A DNA stretch of 64,000 nt from Flavivirga aquatica (GCF_001747085.1 NZ_MDJD01000006.1:102627-166626), one strand, 5' to 3'. Counted from the first letter of the stretch, positions 37,279 to 45,703 are shown. The notes: a model not told the origin generated them from the sequence alone. Program-made: numbers and translations.

Positions 37279-39396
37279 CTATTTATGTAGCTTAAGCTGA
37301 ATACGCTTCCGCGGAACATCAACCTCAAGCACTTTTACTATAATTTGTTGATGTAAACTCACATGAGCATTCACATCTTTCACAAAACTATCTGACAGAT
37401 TTGACACGTGAATTAACCCACTTTCTTTAATACCAATATCTACAAAGCATCCAAAATTGGTGATATTATTAACAATACCTGGAAGCAATTGTCCTTCACG
37501 TAAATCGTTAATTGTTTTTATATTCTGATTAAAAGTAAATACTTTGGCTTGTTCGCGAATATCTAAACCTGGCTTTTCAAGTTCTTTAACAATATCTTGA
37601 AGCGTTGGTAAACCTACAGTTTCTGTACAATAGTTTTGTAAATCTAATTTTTGAAGTAATGATGCATTACCTATTACATCTTGAACAGATTTACCCAAAT
37701 CTTTAGCCATTTTTGAGACTATAGTATAACTTTCTGGATGTACTGCAGAATCATCCAATGGATTTTTAGCATCTTTAATTCTTAAAAATGCAGCACCTTG
37801 TTCAAAAGCTTTCCCACCTAATCTAGGCACTTTTTTAATCGCTATTCTTGAAGTGAATACGCCGTGTTCATTTCTATAATTAAAAATATTTTCTGCAAGT
37901 TTTGGCCCTATTCCTGACACATAACTAAGTAAACTTTTACTCGCTGTATTAATGTTTACACCTACCGAATTCACGCAATTTTCAACTACAGTGTCTAATG
38001 ATTTTTGAAGCCTGATTTGATCTACATCATGTTGATACTGCCCCACTCCAATAGATTTTGCATCAATTTTAACTAATTCTGCTAACGGATCTTGTAAACG
38101 TCTACCTATAGATACCGATCCTCGAACAGTAACATCATAATCTGGAAATTCTTCTCGTGCTATTTTTGAAGCCGAATAAATACTAGCGCCAGCTTCACTT
38201 ACCACAAAAACTTGAATATCATTTTTAAAATGTATTTTTCTAATAAGTGCTTCTGTTTCACGCGAAGCTGTTCCGTTACCAATAGCTATAGCTTCAATTT
38301 TATAGGCATCTGCAAGAGAGCTGATCTTTTTCATCGCTCCTACACTATCACTCTTTGGTGGATGCGGATATATGGTTTCATTATACTTTAATTGTCCTTG
38401 GGCATCTAAACAAACCACTTTGCAACCTGTTCTAAAACCAGGATCGATGGCTAATATGCGTTTTTCACCTAATGGAGAGCCTAACAATAATTGCTTTAAG
38501 TTTTTCGCAAAAACAGTTATAGCAGATTCATCGGCTTTATCTTTTGCTATTTGCAATGCTTCATTACTTAAAGATGGTAATAACAAACGTTTATATGCAT
38601 CTTTAATAGCTATTTCAATTTGATCTGCACATTCATTATTTGAGCGAATAATTCTATTTTCAATTTTATCCAAAGCCCGATCATCATCAATAGCTATCTT
38701 AACACGAATAAAGCCTTCTTTTTCGGCTCTTAAGATGGCTAATAAACGATGCGACGGGATTCTACCTAAGCTTTCCTCCCAATCAAAATAATCTCTAAAC
38801 TTTTGAGCATTCTCATCCTCTGCTTTTGTTTTCACCACTTTGGTAGAAATCATAGCAAAACGCTCTAATTGATAACGAATGTTATTTCTAACATCTGTAC
38901 GCTCATTAATCCACTCTGCAATAATATACCTTGCTCCTTCCAAAGCACCTTCAACCGAATTCACATCTCCTTTCACATATTTAAATGCTACAGACTCTAC
39001 ATCATTAGCATTCTGACTCATTATAATTTTCGCCAAAGGCTCTAATCCTAATTGTCTTGCTGCTTCTGCTTTTGTTTTTCGTTTTTTCTTATAAGGTAAA
39101 TACAAATCTTCAAGCGCAGTTAAATCTTGAGAAGACTCTACTTTTTGCTTTAATTCTGAAGTTAAAACACCTTGTTCCTCTAAGGCTTTCAATATTGCTG
39201 CTTTACGTTTTTCTAAAGCTTCATAATGCTCTTTAAACTTTAATATATCTCCAATTTGAACCTCATCTAAATTTCCTGTTCGTTCTTTTCTATATCTCGA
39301 GATAAAAGGAATGGTACAATCTTCATTAAGGAGTTCAATTGTATTCTTTACAGATTGCTCTGGTAATTGAGTCTGGGCTGTTATAAATTTTATCAT
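37279..39396 (-). CDS. tex: Tex family RNA-binding transcription accessory protein
   Basis: A 705-aa protein with the Tex layout: an N-terminal helical part (TIPFISRYRKERTGNLDEVQ, LYLPYKKKRKTKAEAARQLG), a YqgF/RNase H-like domain (ILAIDPGFRTGCKVVCLDAQ near 315), helix-hairpin-helix (ASKSLLSYVSGIGPKLAENI) and a C-terminal S1 domain (LPGIVNNITNFGCFVDIGIK). Tex proteins bind nucleic acid and influence transcription. The gene is complete. Confidence 0.96.
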   Translation of the reverse strand: MIKFITAQTQLPEQSVKNTIELLNEDCTIPFISRYRKERTGNLDEVQIGDILKFKEHYEALEKRKAAILKALEEQGVLTSELKQKVESSQDLTALEDLYLPYKKKRKTKAEAARQLGLEPLAKIIMSQNANDVESVAFKYVKGDVNSVEGALEGARYIIAEWINERTDVRNNIRYQLERFAMISTKVVKTKAEDENAQKFRDYFDWEESLGRIPSHRLLAILRAEKEGFIRVKIAIDDDRALDKIENRIIRSNNECADQIEIAIKDAYKRLLLPSLSNEALQIAKDKADESAITVFAKNLKQLLLGSPLGEKRILAIDPGFRTGCKVVCLDAQGQLKYNETIYPHPPKSDSVGAMKKISSLADAYKIEAIAIGNGTASRETEALIRKIHFKNDIQVFVVSEAGASIYSASKIAREEFPDYDVTVRGSVSIGRRLQDPLAELVKIDAKSIGVGQYQHDVDQIRLQKSLDTVVENCVNSVGVNINTASKSLLSYVSGIGPKLAENIFNYRNEHGVFTSRIAIKKVPRLGGKAFEQGAAFLRIKDAKNPLDDSAVHPESYTIVSKMAKDLGKSVQDVIGNASLLQKLDLQNYCTETVGLPTLQDIVKELEKPGLDIREQAKVFTFNQNIKTINDLREGQLLPGIVNNITNFGCFVDIGIKESGLIHVSNLSDSFVKDVNAHVSLHQQIIVKVLEVDVPRKRIQLKLHK

Positions 39397-39407
39397 AATC
39401 TTTAATT

Positions 39408-39447
39408 CAAAAAGACCTGTCTGGTTTCAAAAAATCAGACAGGTCTC
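39408..39447 (-). terminator. Terminator of the small Cys-rich gene
   Basis: Perfect 11-bp stem AGACCTGTCTG / CAGACAGGTCT with a 12-nt loop, then U5 on the minus strand. Confidence 0.85.
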
Positions 39448-39473
39448 TATTTATTATCGTTTATCTTGTAAAG

Positions 39474-39599
39474 TTATGCAACTTTTTTAAGTAAATCAAA
39501 ACAAGGACATTTTTTACAACGCTTGTTTTCACTTTTCTTATATTTTTTACAGCAACTCATTTTTACTTTTTCAGGGATCTCAAACCCTGATACTTTCAT
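39474..39599 (-). CDS. Small Cys-rich protein next to ferritin
   Basis: A 41-aa protein from ATG; a TTG 12 codons earlier (39635) would give 53 aa with a basic start LGKKKQKKAIKK. The C-terminal half reads MSCCKKYKKSENKRCKKCPC, i.e. a CC...C..CPC cluster in a Lys-rich context, suggesting a metal-binding mini-protein. The strand and the order after ferritin, together with its own promoter and terminator, support a real gene. Similar short Cys/Lys-rich proteins occur in flavobacteria, but I know no function. Confidence 0.65.
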   Translation of the reverse strand: MKVSGFEIPEKVKMSCCKKYKKSENKRCKKCPCFDLLKKVA

Positions 39600-39663
39600 T
39601 TTCTTTATTGCTTTTTTTTGCTTCTTTTTGCCCAAAATAAAATCTAAATTTTAGATAATGCGG

Positions 39664-39671
39664 CAAATATA
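39664..39671 (-). promoter_or_regulatory. -7 box of the small Cys-rich gene, with nearby AATCTAAA motifs
   Basis: Minus-strand TATATTTG. Around it are ATCTAAA-T-TTTAGAT (39642-39656) and AAATCTAAATAAGATTAA (39684-39701). The latter shares AATCTAAATAAG with the region just before feoA and resembles the arms of the palindrome at 18522-18543, which suggests shared metal control. Confidence 0.45.
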
Positions 39672-39711
39672 GTTATTTTTATTAAATCTAAATAAGATTA
39701 ATTTCTAAAAT

Positions 39712-40230
39712 TTACTCTAAACCTTCAGCAGAAGCAGAAGTAACTGTCAGATTTTCAATATCTCTATCAAAAAGATAAAGGCCACCTTTATCATCACCTA
39801 TAAGATTAATTTTGTCTAAAATAGTACGAGCTACAGCTTCTTCTTCTATTTGTTCAGAAACATACCATTGTAAAAAATTATGTGTTGCATAGTCTCTTTC
39901 TTCTAAACTTATATGCACTAATTCATTGATGCTTTCCGACACAAAAACTTCATGCTCCAATAATTTTTCAAACATTTCTTTAAAAGAATTAAAAGTAATA
40001 TTTGGGGCTGCTAACTGAGATATTTTTGCATGACCACCTCTTTCATTTACAAACTTTATAAGTTTTAACATATGCTCGCGCTCTTCATCGGACTGTGCAT
40101 ACATAAAGTTAGACACACCTTCTAACCCTTTTACCTCTGCCCAAACAGCCATAGCTAAATAAATCTGAGATGATTCTGCTTCTATTTTTATCTGATTATT
40201 TAAAGTTTCTTCTATTGTTTTTGATAACAT
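39712..40230 (-). CDS. ftnA: Ferritin
   Basis: A 172-aa four-helix protein. The ferroxidase ligands are visible in LNNQIKIEAESSQIYLAMAV (Glu on helix A), YAQSDEEREHMLKLIKFVNE (Glu and ExxH on helix B), ELVHISLEERDYATHNFLQW and SEQIEEEAVARTILDKINLI on helices C and D. It oxidises Fe(II) and stores iron as a 24-mer in the cytoplasm. The prokaryotic ferritin (not bacterioferritin) type fits, as no heme Met signature is evident. Confidence 0.95.
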   Translation of the reverse strand: MLSKTIEETLNNQIKIEAESSQIYLAMAVWAEVKGLEGVSNFMYAQSDEEREHMLKLIKFVNERGGHAKISQLAAPNITFNSFKEMFEKLLEHEVFVSESINELVHISLEERDYATHNFLQWYVSEQIEEEAVARTILDKINLIGDDKGGLYLFDRDIENLTVTSASAEGLE

Positions 40231-40343
40231 AATTTCTCTCTTTTATGTAAAATTACACAATTCTTAACGCATTTGAAATACATTACCAATAAATTCCATA
40301 GTCTAAACTAGATATAGCTACCTATTCACTATCTTAATAAAAC

Positions 40344-40370
40344 AAAAAAAGTCCTTCTGAGAAGAAGGAC
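40344..40370 (-). terminator. Terminator of the cupredoxin-like gene
   Basis: 8-bp stem GTCCTTCT / AGAAGGAC with a short loop and a U7 tract on the minus strand. Confidence 0.85.
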
Positions 40371-40401
40371 CTTAATCACTGTTATTAATCAAACCTCAAA
40401 A

Positions 40402-40773
40402 TTACTTAACAATAAGTGCATACTGTGGTGTTTTGTTTAAAGGACAGAAATATACATACTCTCCTTTTTTTAAAGTTGTTGCATTAGATTTTTCTACTTT
40501 ACCATCCTTAACAACAGTTGTTACATAAGCTGTTTTTATATGGTTTTCTGGTTTAGTAGCATCTTTTCCTTTTGGTACTAAAACAAAACCAACATCTGTT
40601 CCAACATGATTATTTGCTATTTCGAATACGTAAGACCCTTCGCTTACAGTTAACCCTTTTTGAGTGAATTCACCTTTTGTTTGCTCTAGCGAGATAGTTT
40701 TTACTACACCTTGTGCGTTAGAATTTAATACGAATACTAATGCGATTACTAAAATTAAAATTACTTTTTTCAT
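40402..40773 (-). CDS. Secreted cupredoxin-like protein
   Basis: The 123-aa precursor has a signal peptide (MKKVILILVIALVFVLNSNA). The mature part is a small beta-sandwich with TVSEGSYVFEIANNHVGTDV, LVPKGKDA and a C-terminal LKKGEYVYFCPLNKTPQYAL. The spacing of a single Cys followed by PLN recalls the metal loop of blue-copper-like proteins, and His in NNHVG could be the upstream ligand. Copper binding is therefore possible but not proven. It is monocistronic. Confidence 0.7.
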   Translation of the reverse strand: MKKVILILVIALVFVLNSNAQGVVKTISLEQTKGEFTQKGLTVSEGSYVFEIANNHVGTDVGFVLVPKGKDATKPENHIKTAYVTTVVKDGKVEKSNATTLKKGEYVYFCPLNKTPQYALIVK

Positions 40774-40875
40774 GATTTTAAATAGTTTATTATGTCCACG
40801 TAAGTGGAACTCTTTATTAATTATTATTGATTACTCTATAAGCTTATTAAACTTTATAGATTAAATTTATGATAT

Positions 40876-41424
40876 TTATATTGTTGCTCCTTCCAAGGGT
40901 TGTGCTACAGGAAAATCTACAGGTACTTGGGTTGTTTGGTGTACATAGTTAGAAATAGTCTTATCTCCTACTAATGATATGGTATCTATTAAACTTCCTT
41001 TGGTATAACCAGCCTCAAAGAAGTTTTCAAGAATACTTGCATCGGTTCTCCCTCTATTTTCTGTAATGTTTTTGGCTAAACGCGCAAGTGCATCTAACTT
41101 ATTATCAAAAGATGCATGTCCTGCTCTTAATTCTAATATTTGGTCATCTGTAAAACCATTCATTTTTCCAATAGCTGTATGCGCAGATAAACAATATATA
41201 CATTTATTAACCTCGCTTACTGCTAAGTTTACTACTTCTTTTTCTTTAGCCGATAATGATGTTTTTGCATTAGCAAAGTTTAAGTAATTTTCTAATGCAG
41301 TGTCACTATATGCATAAGTTGCATATAGGTTTGGAACAAAACCTAAAGCCTTATTTAAGCTATCGAAAATTGCTTGATTATTTTCATTTACTTCTTCTCT
41401 TGTTGGAACATTAAATGTGCTCAT
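40876..41424 (-). CDS. AhpD-like/carboxymuconolactone decarboxylase family protein
   Basis: A 182-aa helical protein with the peroxidase-like AhpD motif CIYCLSAH (Cys75, Cys78, His82) in EVNKCIYCLSAHTAIGKMNG. AhpD-type proteins reduce peroxides or partner proteins using the Cys pair. Its promoter region carries the same -7-like box and upstream operator as the 55-aa gene next to it (41-bp spacing in both), so both are probably controlled by the AraC regulator encoded upstream. That fits an oxidative or electrophile response. Confidence 0.88.
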   Translation of the reverse strand: MSTFNVPTREEVNENNQAIFDSLNKALGFVPNLYATYAYSDTALENYLNFANAKTSLSAKEKEVVNLAVSEVNKCIYCLSAHTAIGKMNGFTDDQILELRAGHASFDNKLDALARLAKNITENRGRTDASILENFFEAGYTKGSLIDTISLVGDKTISNYVHQTTQVPVDFPVAQPLEGATI

Positions 41425-41477
41425 AATTATACGTTTTAAATATTTTTATATTAAATTTCTGTTGGTATTTTTTGTTG

Positions 41478-41546
41478 GTACAAAGATGCGTCGGTCTTAA
41501 AGCATTTACCATGTATGTTCTTCCCTAACACTTGTCAATTTTTCCC
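41478..41546 (-). promoter_or_regulatory. AraC-type operator and promoter of the AhpD-like gene
   Basis: The -7-like box CATCTTTG within GTACAAAGATG (41478-41488, plus-strand reading) is preceded on the minus strand, after exactly 41 bp, by GGGAAAAATTGACAAGT (41530-41546 as its complement). A second partial copy (TTCTTCCC at 41518-41525) stands 21 bp from the matching TTTTTCCC, the usual spacing of AraC direct repeats. Confidence 0.65.
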
Positions 41547-41555
41547 AAACACTAA

Positions 41556-41723
41556 TTAATTCGTCTTATAACTACTTAAATATGGTCGCTCTGCATCACA
41601 ATAGAAATCATGAATATGCTTTTGCTCACAGTAAGTTTTAGGCGTAATCGTATTTAGGGTTTTTCTTCTTTTAAATGTAAATATTTCAATTAAATTGAAA
41701 ATAGATATGTGTTTTAAATTCAT
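41556..41723 (-). CDS. 55-aa Cys/His-containing protein of the AraC locus
   Basis: From the ATG at 41723 the protein starts MNLKHISIFNLIEIFTFKRR and ends with TYCEQKHIHDFYCDAERPYL, which has two Cys and several His/Asp/Tyr. A longer ORF starting at 41807 would run through the promoter and operator, so the shorter start is preferred. The -7-like box and the upstream operator match those of the AhpD-like gene exactly in spacing, which is the main reason to believe the gene. The product may be a small metal- or redox-related protein. Confidence 0.55.
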   Translation of the reverse strand: MNLKHISIFNLIEIFTFKRRKTLNTITPKTYCEQKHIHDFYCDAERPYLSSYKTN

Positions 41724-41746
41724 GTCTTTGTTGTTTAAATTATACA

Positions 41747-41815
41747 GTACAAAGATGAAGTAAAAGAGAATAAAATAAAATGACAAGAATTCCTTAAAAC
41801 TTGTCAATTCTTCCC
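41747..41815 (-). promoter_or_regulatory. AraC-type operator and promoter of the 55-aa gene
   Basis: GTACAAAGATG (41747-41757) and, after 41 bp, ACTTGTCAATTCTTCCC (41799-41815), one mismatch from the 17-bp operator before the AhpD-like gene. The site touches the 3' end of the AraC gene. A related half (TTCC at 41790-41793) lies 21 bp away. Confidence 0.65.
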
Positions 41816-41816
41816 T

Positions 41817-42662
41817 TTAAAGCTGCTTTAAGCTTCTTTTAAAGTCTGAGGGAGATAATCCAGTATGTTTTTTAAATAATCTACTTAAATGAGAAGCATC
41901 TTCAAAACCAATTTCATAAGCAATTTCTTTAGCAGATTTATCACTATATATTAATAGTCGTTTTGCTTCAAGAATAATTCGTTCATGAATTATTTGTAAA
42001 GGACTTGTATTTAATTTGGCAAAGTTATTAGATAGTGTTTTTGGAGATTTAAATAACTTATCGGCATAAAAAGAAACACTATGCTCTATTTTAAAATAAG
42101 ATTCTACTAATAAATTAAACTCACGTAATAAATCAATTTTAGAATTCTTTGCTGTATCGACAAACCCTTCTTTTGCCTTTAACAAACGTGTGGCTATAAT
42201 AATAAAACGAGCTGTAAGCATACGCAACATTTCTGCTTGTATATTATCTTTTGTTTCTAGCTCGTCTATAAAAACTTCGTGAAGTATTTTAAATTTTCGT
42301 TGCTCTTTTTCGCAAAGCTTAATAATTGGTGTTTGTACATTCCCAAAAAATAACAAGCCTACACAACTTACTTCTTGGTCATGGTCTTTAATGCAATAAA
42401 ACTCTCTATTAAATTGATATACGACTAAATTTTGACCTTTAATATATTGAATATATTGAATAGTTGTTAATGCTAAAATACTATTAGGCTCAATAGTGCA
42501 AGGAATACTATCTACTATAATTTCTGCTTTACTAGCGGTAGTTCTTATAAATGTAAACAATCCTGCTTGTTTAGATTCTTTATAAGACTCTAAAAGTGAC
42601 TCATCACCTACCTTTAGAATAGCTTCTGTAGAAAATTCTGTAAATATTTTTAACATTTTCAC
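41817..42662 (-). CDS. AraC-family transcriptional regulator
   Basis: A 281-aa protein. The N-terminal beta-rich sensor part (LFTFIRTTASKAEIIVDSIP, CTIEPNSILALTTIQYIQYI) contains a few Cys. The C-terminal AraC domain of about 95 residues has two helix-turn-helix units: VSFYADKLFKSPKTLSNNFA and KEIAYEIGFEDASHLSRLFK followed by KHTGLSPSDFKRS. It most likely activates the 55-aa gene and the AhpD-like gene through the two 17-bp repeats downstream. The inducer is unknown. Confidence 0.92.
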   Translation of the reverse strand: MKMLKIFTEFSTEAILKVGDESLLESYKESKQAGLFTFIRTTASKAEIIVDSIPCTIEPNSILALTTIQYIQYIKGQNLVVYQFNREFYCIKDHDQEVSCVGLLFFGNVQTPIIKLCEKEQRKFKILHEVFIDELETKDNIQAEMLRMLTARFIIIATRLLKAKEGFVDTAKNSKIDLLREFNLLVESYFKIEHSVSFYADKLFKSPKTLSNNFAKLNTSPLQIIHERIILEAKRLLIYSDKSAKEIAYEIGFEDASHLSRLFKKHTGLSPSDFKRSLKQL

Positions 42663-42728
42663 TTAGTCTCTTATTTCATAACAACATTACATATTATATT
42701 ACTTAAGGTAGGTTTCTCATTATTAATT

Positions 42729-42772
42729 AAAAAAACTCGTTTTCCAATAATTTATTAAGAAAACGAGTTTAC
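42729..42772 (-). terminator. Terminator of the OmpA-family gene
   Basis: Stem CTCGTTTTC / GAAAACGAG with outer A/T pairs, about 13-nt loop and U-tract on the minus strand. Confidence 0.85.
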
Positions 42773-42796
42773 TAAAATTGAAAACAAATACTATAA

Positions 42797-43501
42797 TTAA
42801 TTATTCGCTTCTTTTTTAGAATCATTAATCATTTTTTCATTAGGTACAATAGCGATATTTACACGTCTATTTTTTGCTCTACCTTCTGCTGTAGCATTAT
42901 TATACATAGGCTGTTTTTCTCCAAACCAATTTGTTGTAAATCGACCACTACTTAAACCATTATTTGAAAAATAGTTAGTTACTGCATAGGCTCTGTTTTT
43001 TGACAGGGTCATATTATATGATTCATCTCCAGCACTATCTGTATGACCAACAACTAAAATATTAGTGTCTGGATATTCTTTAAATACAGCTATTAATTTA
43101 TTCAACGTTGCTTTTGATGCTGCGTTTATATTAAATTTATTAGTTGCAAAATAAACGCCACTGTTTTCATCAAAAGTGACTACTATACCATTATCAACAC
43201 GTTTAACTTCAGCTCCTGGAATTTCCTCTTCTATTTTTTGGGCTTGTTTGTCCATTTTGCTTCCAATTAACACACCAGCTCCGCCACCAATAACACCACC
43301 AATAACAGCACCTAACTCGCCATTACCTCCTTTACCTACATTATTACCAATTATAGCACCTAAAATAGCACCTCCTGTAGCTCCAATTACACCACCTTTT
43401 TGTTTGTTATTGGCATTTTGTACTGCTTTACAATTTATTAAACTCATAGTTAATAATAGAGTTAAAAATGCAATCCCAATGTTTTTTATAAACCTATTCA
43501 T
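42797..43501 (-). CDS. OmpA-family lipoprotein with glycine zipper
   Basis: The 234-aa precursor has a lipobox LINC (Cys24). A glycine-zipper stretch (GGVIGATGGAILGAIIGNNV, GELGAVIGGVIGGGAGVLIG) lies at about 36-80. The C-terminal OmpA domain has NTNILVVGHTDSAGDESYNM and EGRAKNRRVNIAIVPN, the peptidoglycan-binding core with Asp and Arg. It anchors the outer membrane to peptidoglycan. It lies between the AraC gene and a lipocalin-like lipoprotein on the same strand. Confidence 0.92.
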   Translation of the reverse strand: MNRFIKNIGIAFLTLLLTMSLINCKAVQNANNKQKGGVIGATGGAILGAIIGNNVGKGGNGELGAVIGGVIGGGAGVLIGSKMDKQAQKIEEEIPGAEVKRVDNGIVVTFDENSGVYFATNKFNINAASKATLNKLIAVFKEYPDTNILVVGHTDSAGDESYNMTLSKNRAYAVTNYFSNNGLSSGRFTTNWFGEKQPMYNNATAEGRAKNRRVNIAIVPNEKMINDSKKEANN

Positions 43502-43536
43502 GTCTTTAATTTTTTTTTAAATTAATTATGGGTAAT

Positions 43537-44007
43537 TTAATTTTTTCTAAAATTCATACTTATTGTAAATGGTGCTCCGTCTACTTTTAAAGTTTGTTGC
43601 CACTCCATTTCGGTGTCAGATAATTCAGTTAGTTTCAATCTAAATCCTTTATTTGTTTCAGATTTCCCTTTTTTGTTAGTAGGCTTTAAAAGAAAATCAT
43701 AAAGCCCAGTATTAGCATCGACCTCATCAATAGTAAATATAAAATGACGCTCACCAGAAGAACAACCTGCACTATTTATTGTATAAACTCCCGTATTGTT
43801 ATTAGGAATAAATTGCCAATTACTACCTTCAAAACAGACTTTAGACGTATCATTCAATAATGTAACATCATAAGTTCCACTTTTACTGTAACTAATAGCG
43901 CTTAACTCCCAACTTCCTTTAATAACTTTTTTTGAAGCTCTAACTGTTTTAGAAGATCCACATGATATTAGAGCTAATACAAATACTACTAATATAAGTT
44001 TTTTCAT
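43537..44007 (-). CDS. Lipocalin-like lipoprotein
   Basis: The 156-aa precursor has a lipobox LISC (Cys16). The mature domain starts IKGSWELSAISYSKSGTYDV and is an eight-stranded-type beta domain (GSNWQFIPNNNTGVYTINSA, MEWQQTLKVDGAPFTISMNF) of the lipocalin-like group common in flavobacteria. It is 35 bases upstream of the OmpA gene on the same strand, so the two are probably cotranscribed. Role unknown. Confidence 0.82.
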   Translation of the reverse strand: MKKLILVVFVLALISCGSSKTVRASKKVIKGSWELSAISYSKSGTYDVTLLNDTSKVCFEGSNWQFIPNNNTGVYTINSAGCSSGERHFIFTIDEVDANTGLYDFLLKPTNKKGKSETNKGFRLKLTELSDTEMEWQQTLKVDGAPFTISMNFRKN

Positions 44008-44237
44008 ATTTTAATAATTAAGTGTTTTACTTCAAAACTAATCAAATATTAGATTATAACTTTATAAAAATGTTTTTTTTACACAATACTCTTTGATTAA
44101 TTTTTAGTAATGAACTCATCTTAACTTTTTGTTTTTAATCGAAAATGAGTTGAAGTTTGTTCAGATTAAGCACTTTTTGAAAGACATAATATCGCTACAT
44201 GTAAAAAAAGTAATGAAATATGAGCGAATTTCAGACA

Positions 44238-45335
44238 TTAATCATCAAATTTCTTCAAGATGTATGTTTTAGATTTTGAAATATAATTACCGAGAATAAA
44301 ATAATCTTTATATTTAAAAATAGTCTTAGCTGCTAAAAGGTTACCTGGCATTGCATGATTTTTTATTTTATCAAAAAAATTATTTTCTATTTCTTTATCA
44401 ATGTGATTAAAATCTAAATCAAATAGTGATTTTATATGAACCGATTTTGTTTTAGAATAAGAATTGTATGCAAAAAAAGTAGGGTTAAAAAATACATTTG
44501 CCGACCCTAAAGCAGCTATTGGAACCCCACCAAAACCACCCATAGGCATCATCATCATACCTCCATTACCTCTTGATACTTCTTTTTCACTTCCTATTGT
44601 CACCAAATACTCATTATTTTGCTTATAGGCACTAATACCTATATCTCCCATAGTCAATTTTCTTAAGAATTTTTTTGTGCTTTCTAATTCTCTATAATCG
44701 TTATAAACGCACCCTTCTTGAATAATTGGTGTGTTTTTAAAAGTAATCTTATCGTTTACATTTAATTTGATTTTCTTTAATAATTTTCCAGAACTATAAT
44801 CTTGAATATTAACTTCCATATCCTTTTTAGTAGAAGTAATAACAAATAACTTAGAGTTTAAAATAAAGGAATTACTCTTTTTTGCTAACTTTTTCTCGGC
44901 CTTAAAAGGCTTATCAATAGTTTTAAAAGTATAGCTATAGTCATAAGGATTAACTGTTAAAATTTGAACAACACCTCTATTATTATCAAATGTAAAAATA
45001 AATTTATTATTTTTCATATAGAGTTTCGTCTCTTCTGATGTTATATCTATTGAATTTGGCGTGCTTTCATCAATTTTTTTAACATCAATCCTTTCAACAG
45101 CTCCTGTACTTCCTAACGTAAAAAGATTATGTAATGTTGTTTTTCTATTACTTCTATTAATAAAAGATTCTTTTTCTAAATTAACTTTTACAGGAGCTTT
45201 TAAATTGATATCATTTAAAGCATAAAAACTTAAAACAGAAGTTTGACTTCTAATAGATATTAGATAAAACGTATTATTTATAGTAGCTGTTTGAATAAAT
45301 TTATCAAAAGGATCCCCTATTTTAAACTCATTCAA
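44238..45335 (-). CDS. C-terminal part of a frameshifted secreted hypothetical protein
   Basis: The visible ORF of 365 aa starts at an internal position, because the same frame stays open and coding-like upstream (LNYTLYLTNKVKNKFAAINF, SFESENATL) back to about 45420. There it can be joined to the secreted N-terminus at 45416-45703 by one extra base in the A3 run at 45418-45420 (T-run on the coding strand). The protein is beta-rich with repeated strand pairs, like a beta-propeller, and has an odd GGMMMMPMGGFGGVP segment near residue 255. No family is recognised. Confidence 0.6.
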   Translation of the reverse strand: MNEFKIGDPFDKFIQTATINNTFYLISIRSQTSVLSFYALNDINLKAPVKVNLEKESFINRSNRKTTLHNLFTLGSTGAVERIDVKKIDESTPNSIDITSEETKLYMKNNKFIFTFDNNRGVVQILTVNPYDYSYTFKTIDKPFKAEKKLAKKSNSFILNSKLFVITSTKKDMEVNIQDYSSGKLLKKIKLNVNDKITFKNTPIIQEGCVYNDYRELESTKKFLRKLTMGDIGISAYKQNNEYLVTIGSEKEVSRGNGGMMMMPMGGFGGVPIAALGSANVFFNPTFFAYNSYSKTKSVHIKSLFDLDFNHIDKEIENNFFDKIKNHAMPGNLLAAKTIFKYKDYFILGNYISKSKTYILKKFDD

Positions 45336-45415
45336 AGTAGCATTTTCACTTTCAAAAGAAAAGTTTATGGCTGCAAACTTATTTTTAACCTTATTTGTTA
45401 AATATAGCGTGTAAT

Positions 45416-45703
45416 TTAAATATCTTTTATACTATAACCTATTATTGTATTATACTTTCTTCTTTTGTCTTCTAAACTTAGCTTTTTTATTACTTCAAAC
45501 TTATCATTTAATAAATACCCAAAAACTTGTTTGGAATTCATAAAAAACAAAGACATATCATCGTTTTTTTGATTTACAGCTGGAATAACCTCTTTTAAAG
45601 TAAATTTAGATTTATCTAAATCATTTTTAAATGCTATTAATTTTCCCTGAGAGTAGCTAACAATAGAAACAAAGGCTACTAGGAATACTATTTTTTTAAT
45701 CAT
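45416..45703 (-). CDS. N-terminal part of the same frameshifted secreted protein
   Basis: It starts with a signal peptide (MIKKIVFLVAFVSIVSYSQG) and continues KLIAFKNDLDKSKFTLKEVI for 95 aa before a stop. The reading moves naturally into the next frame (...IIGYSIKDI-LNYTLYLTNK). The full protein would have about 485 residues. The gene precedes nothing obvious on its strand and lies after metG. Confidence 0.6.
   Translation of the reverse strand: MIKKIVFLVAFVSIVSYSQGKLIAFKNDLDKSKFTLKEVIPAVNQKNDDMSLFFMNSKQVFGYLLNDKFEVIKKLSLEDKRRKYNTIIGYSIKDI

Noticed and set aside
41724..41807. Longer start for the 55-aa gene at 41807
   Set aside because: It would read through the promoter and AraC-type operator, and the added residues are a low-complexity Phe/Tyr/Leu stretch typical of AT-rich non-coding sequence.
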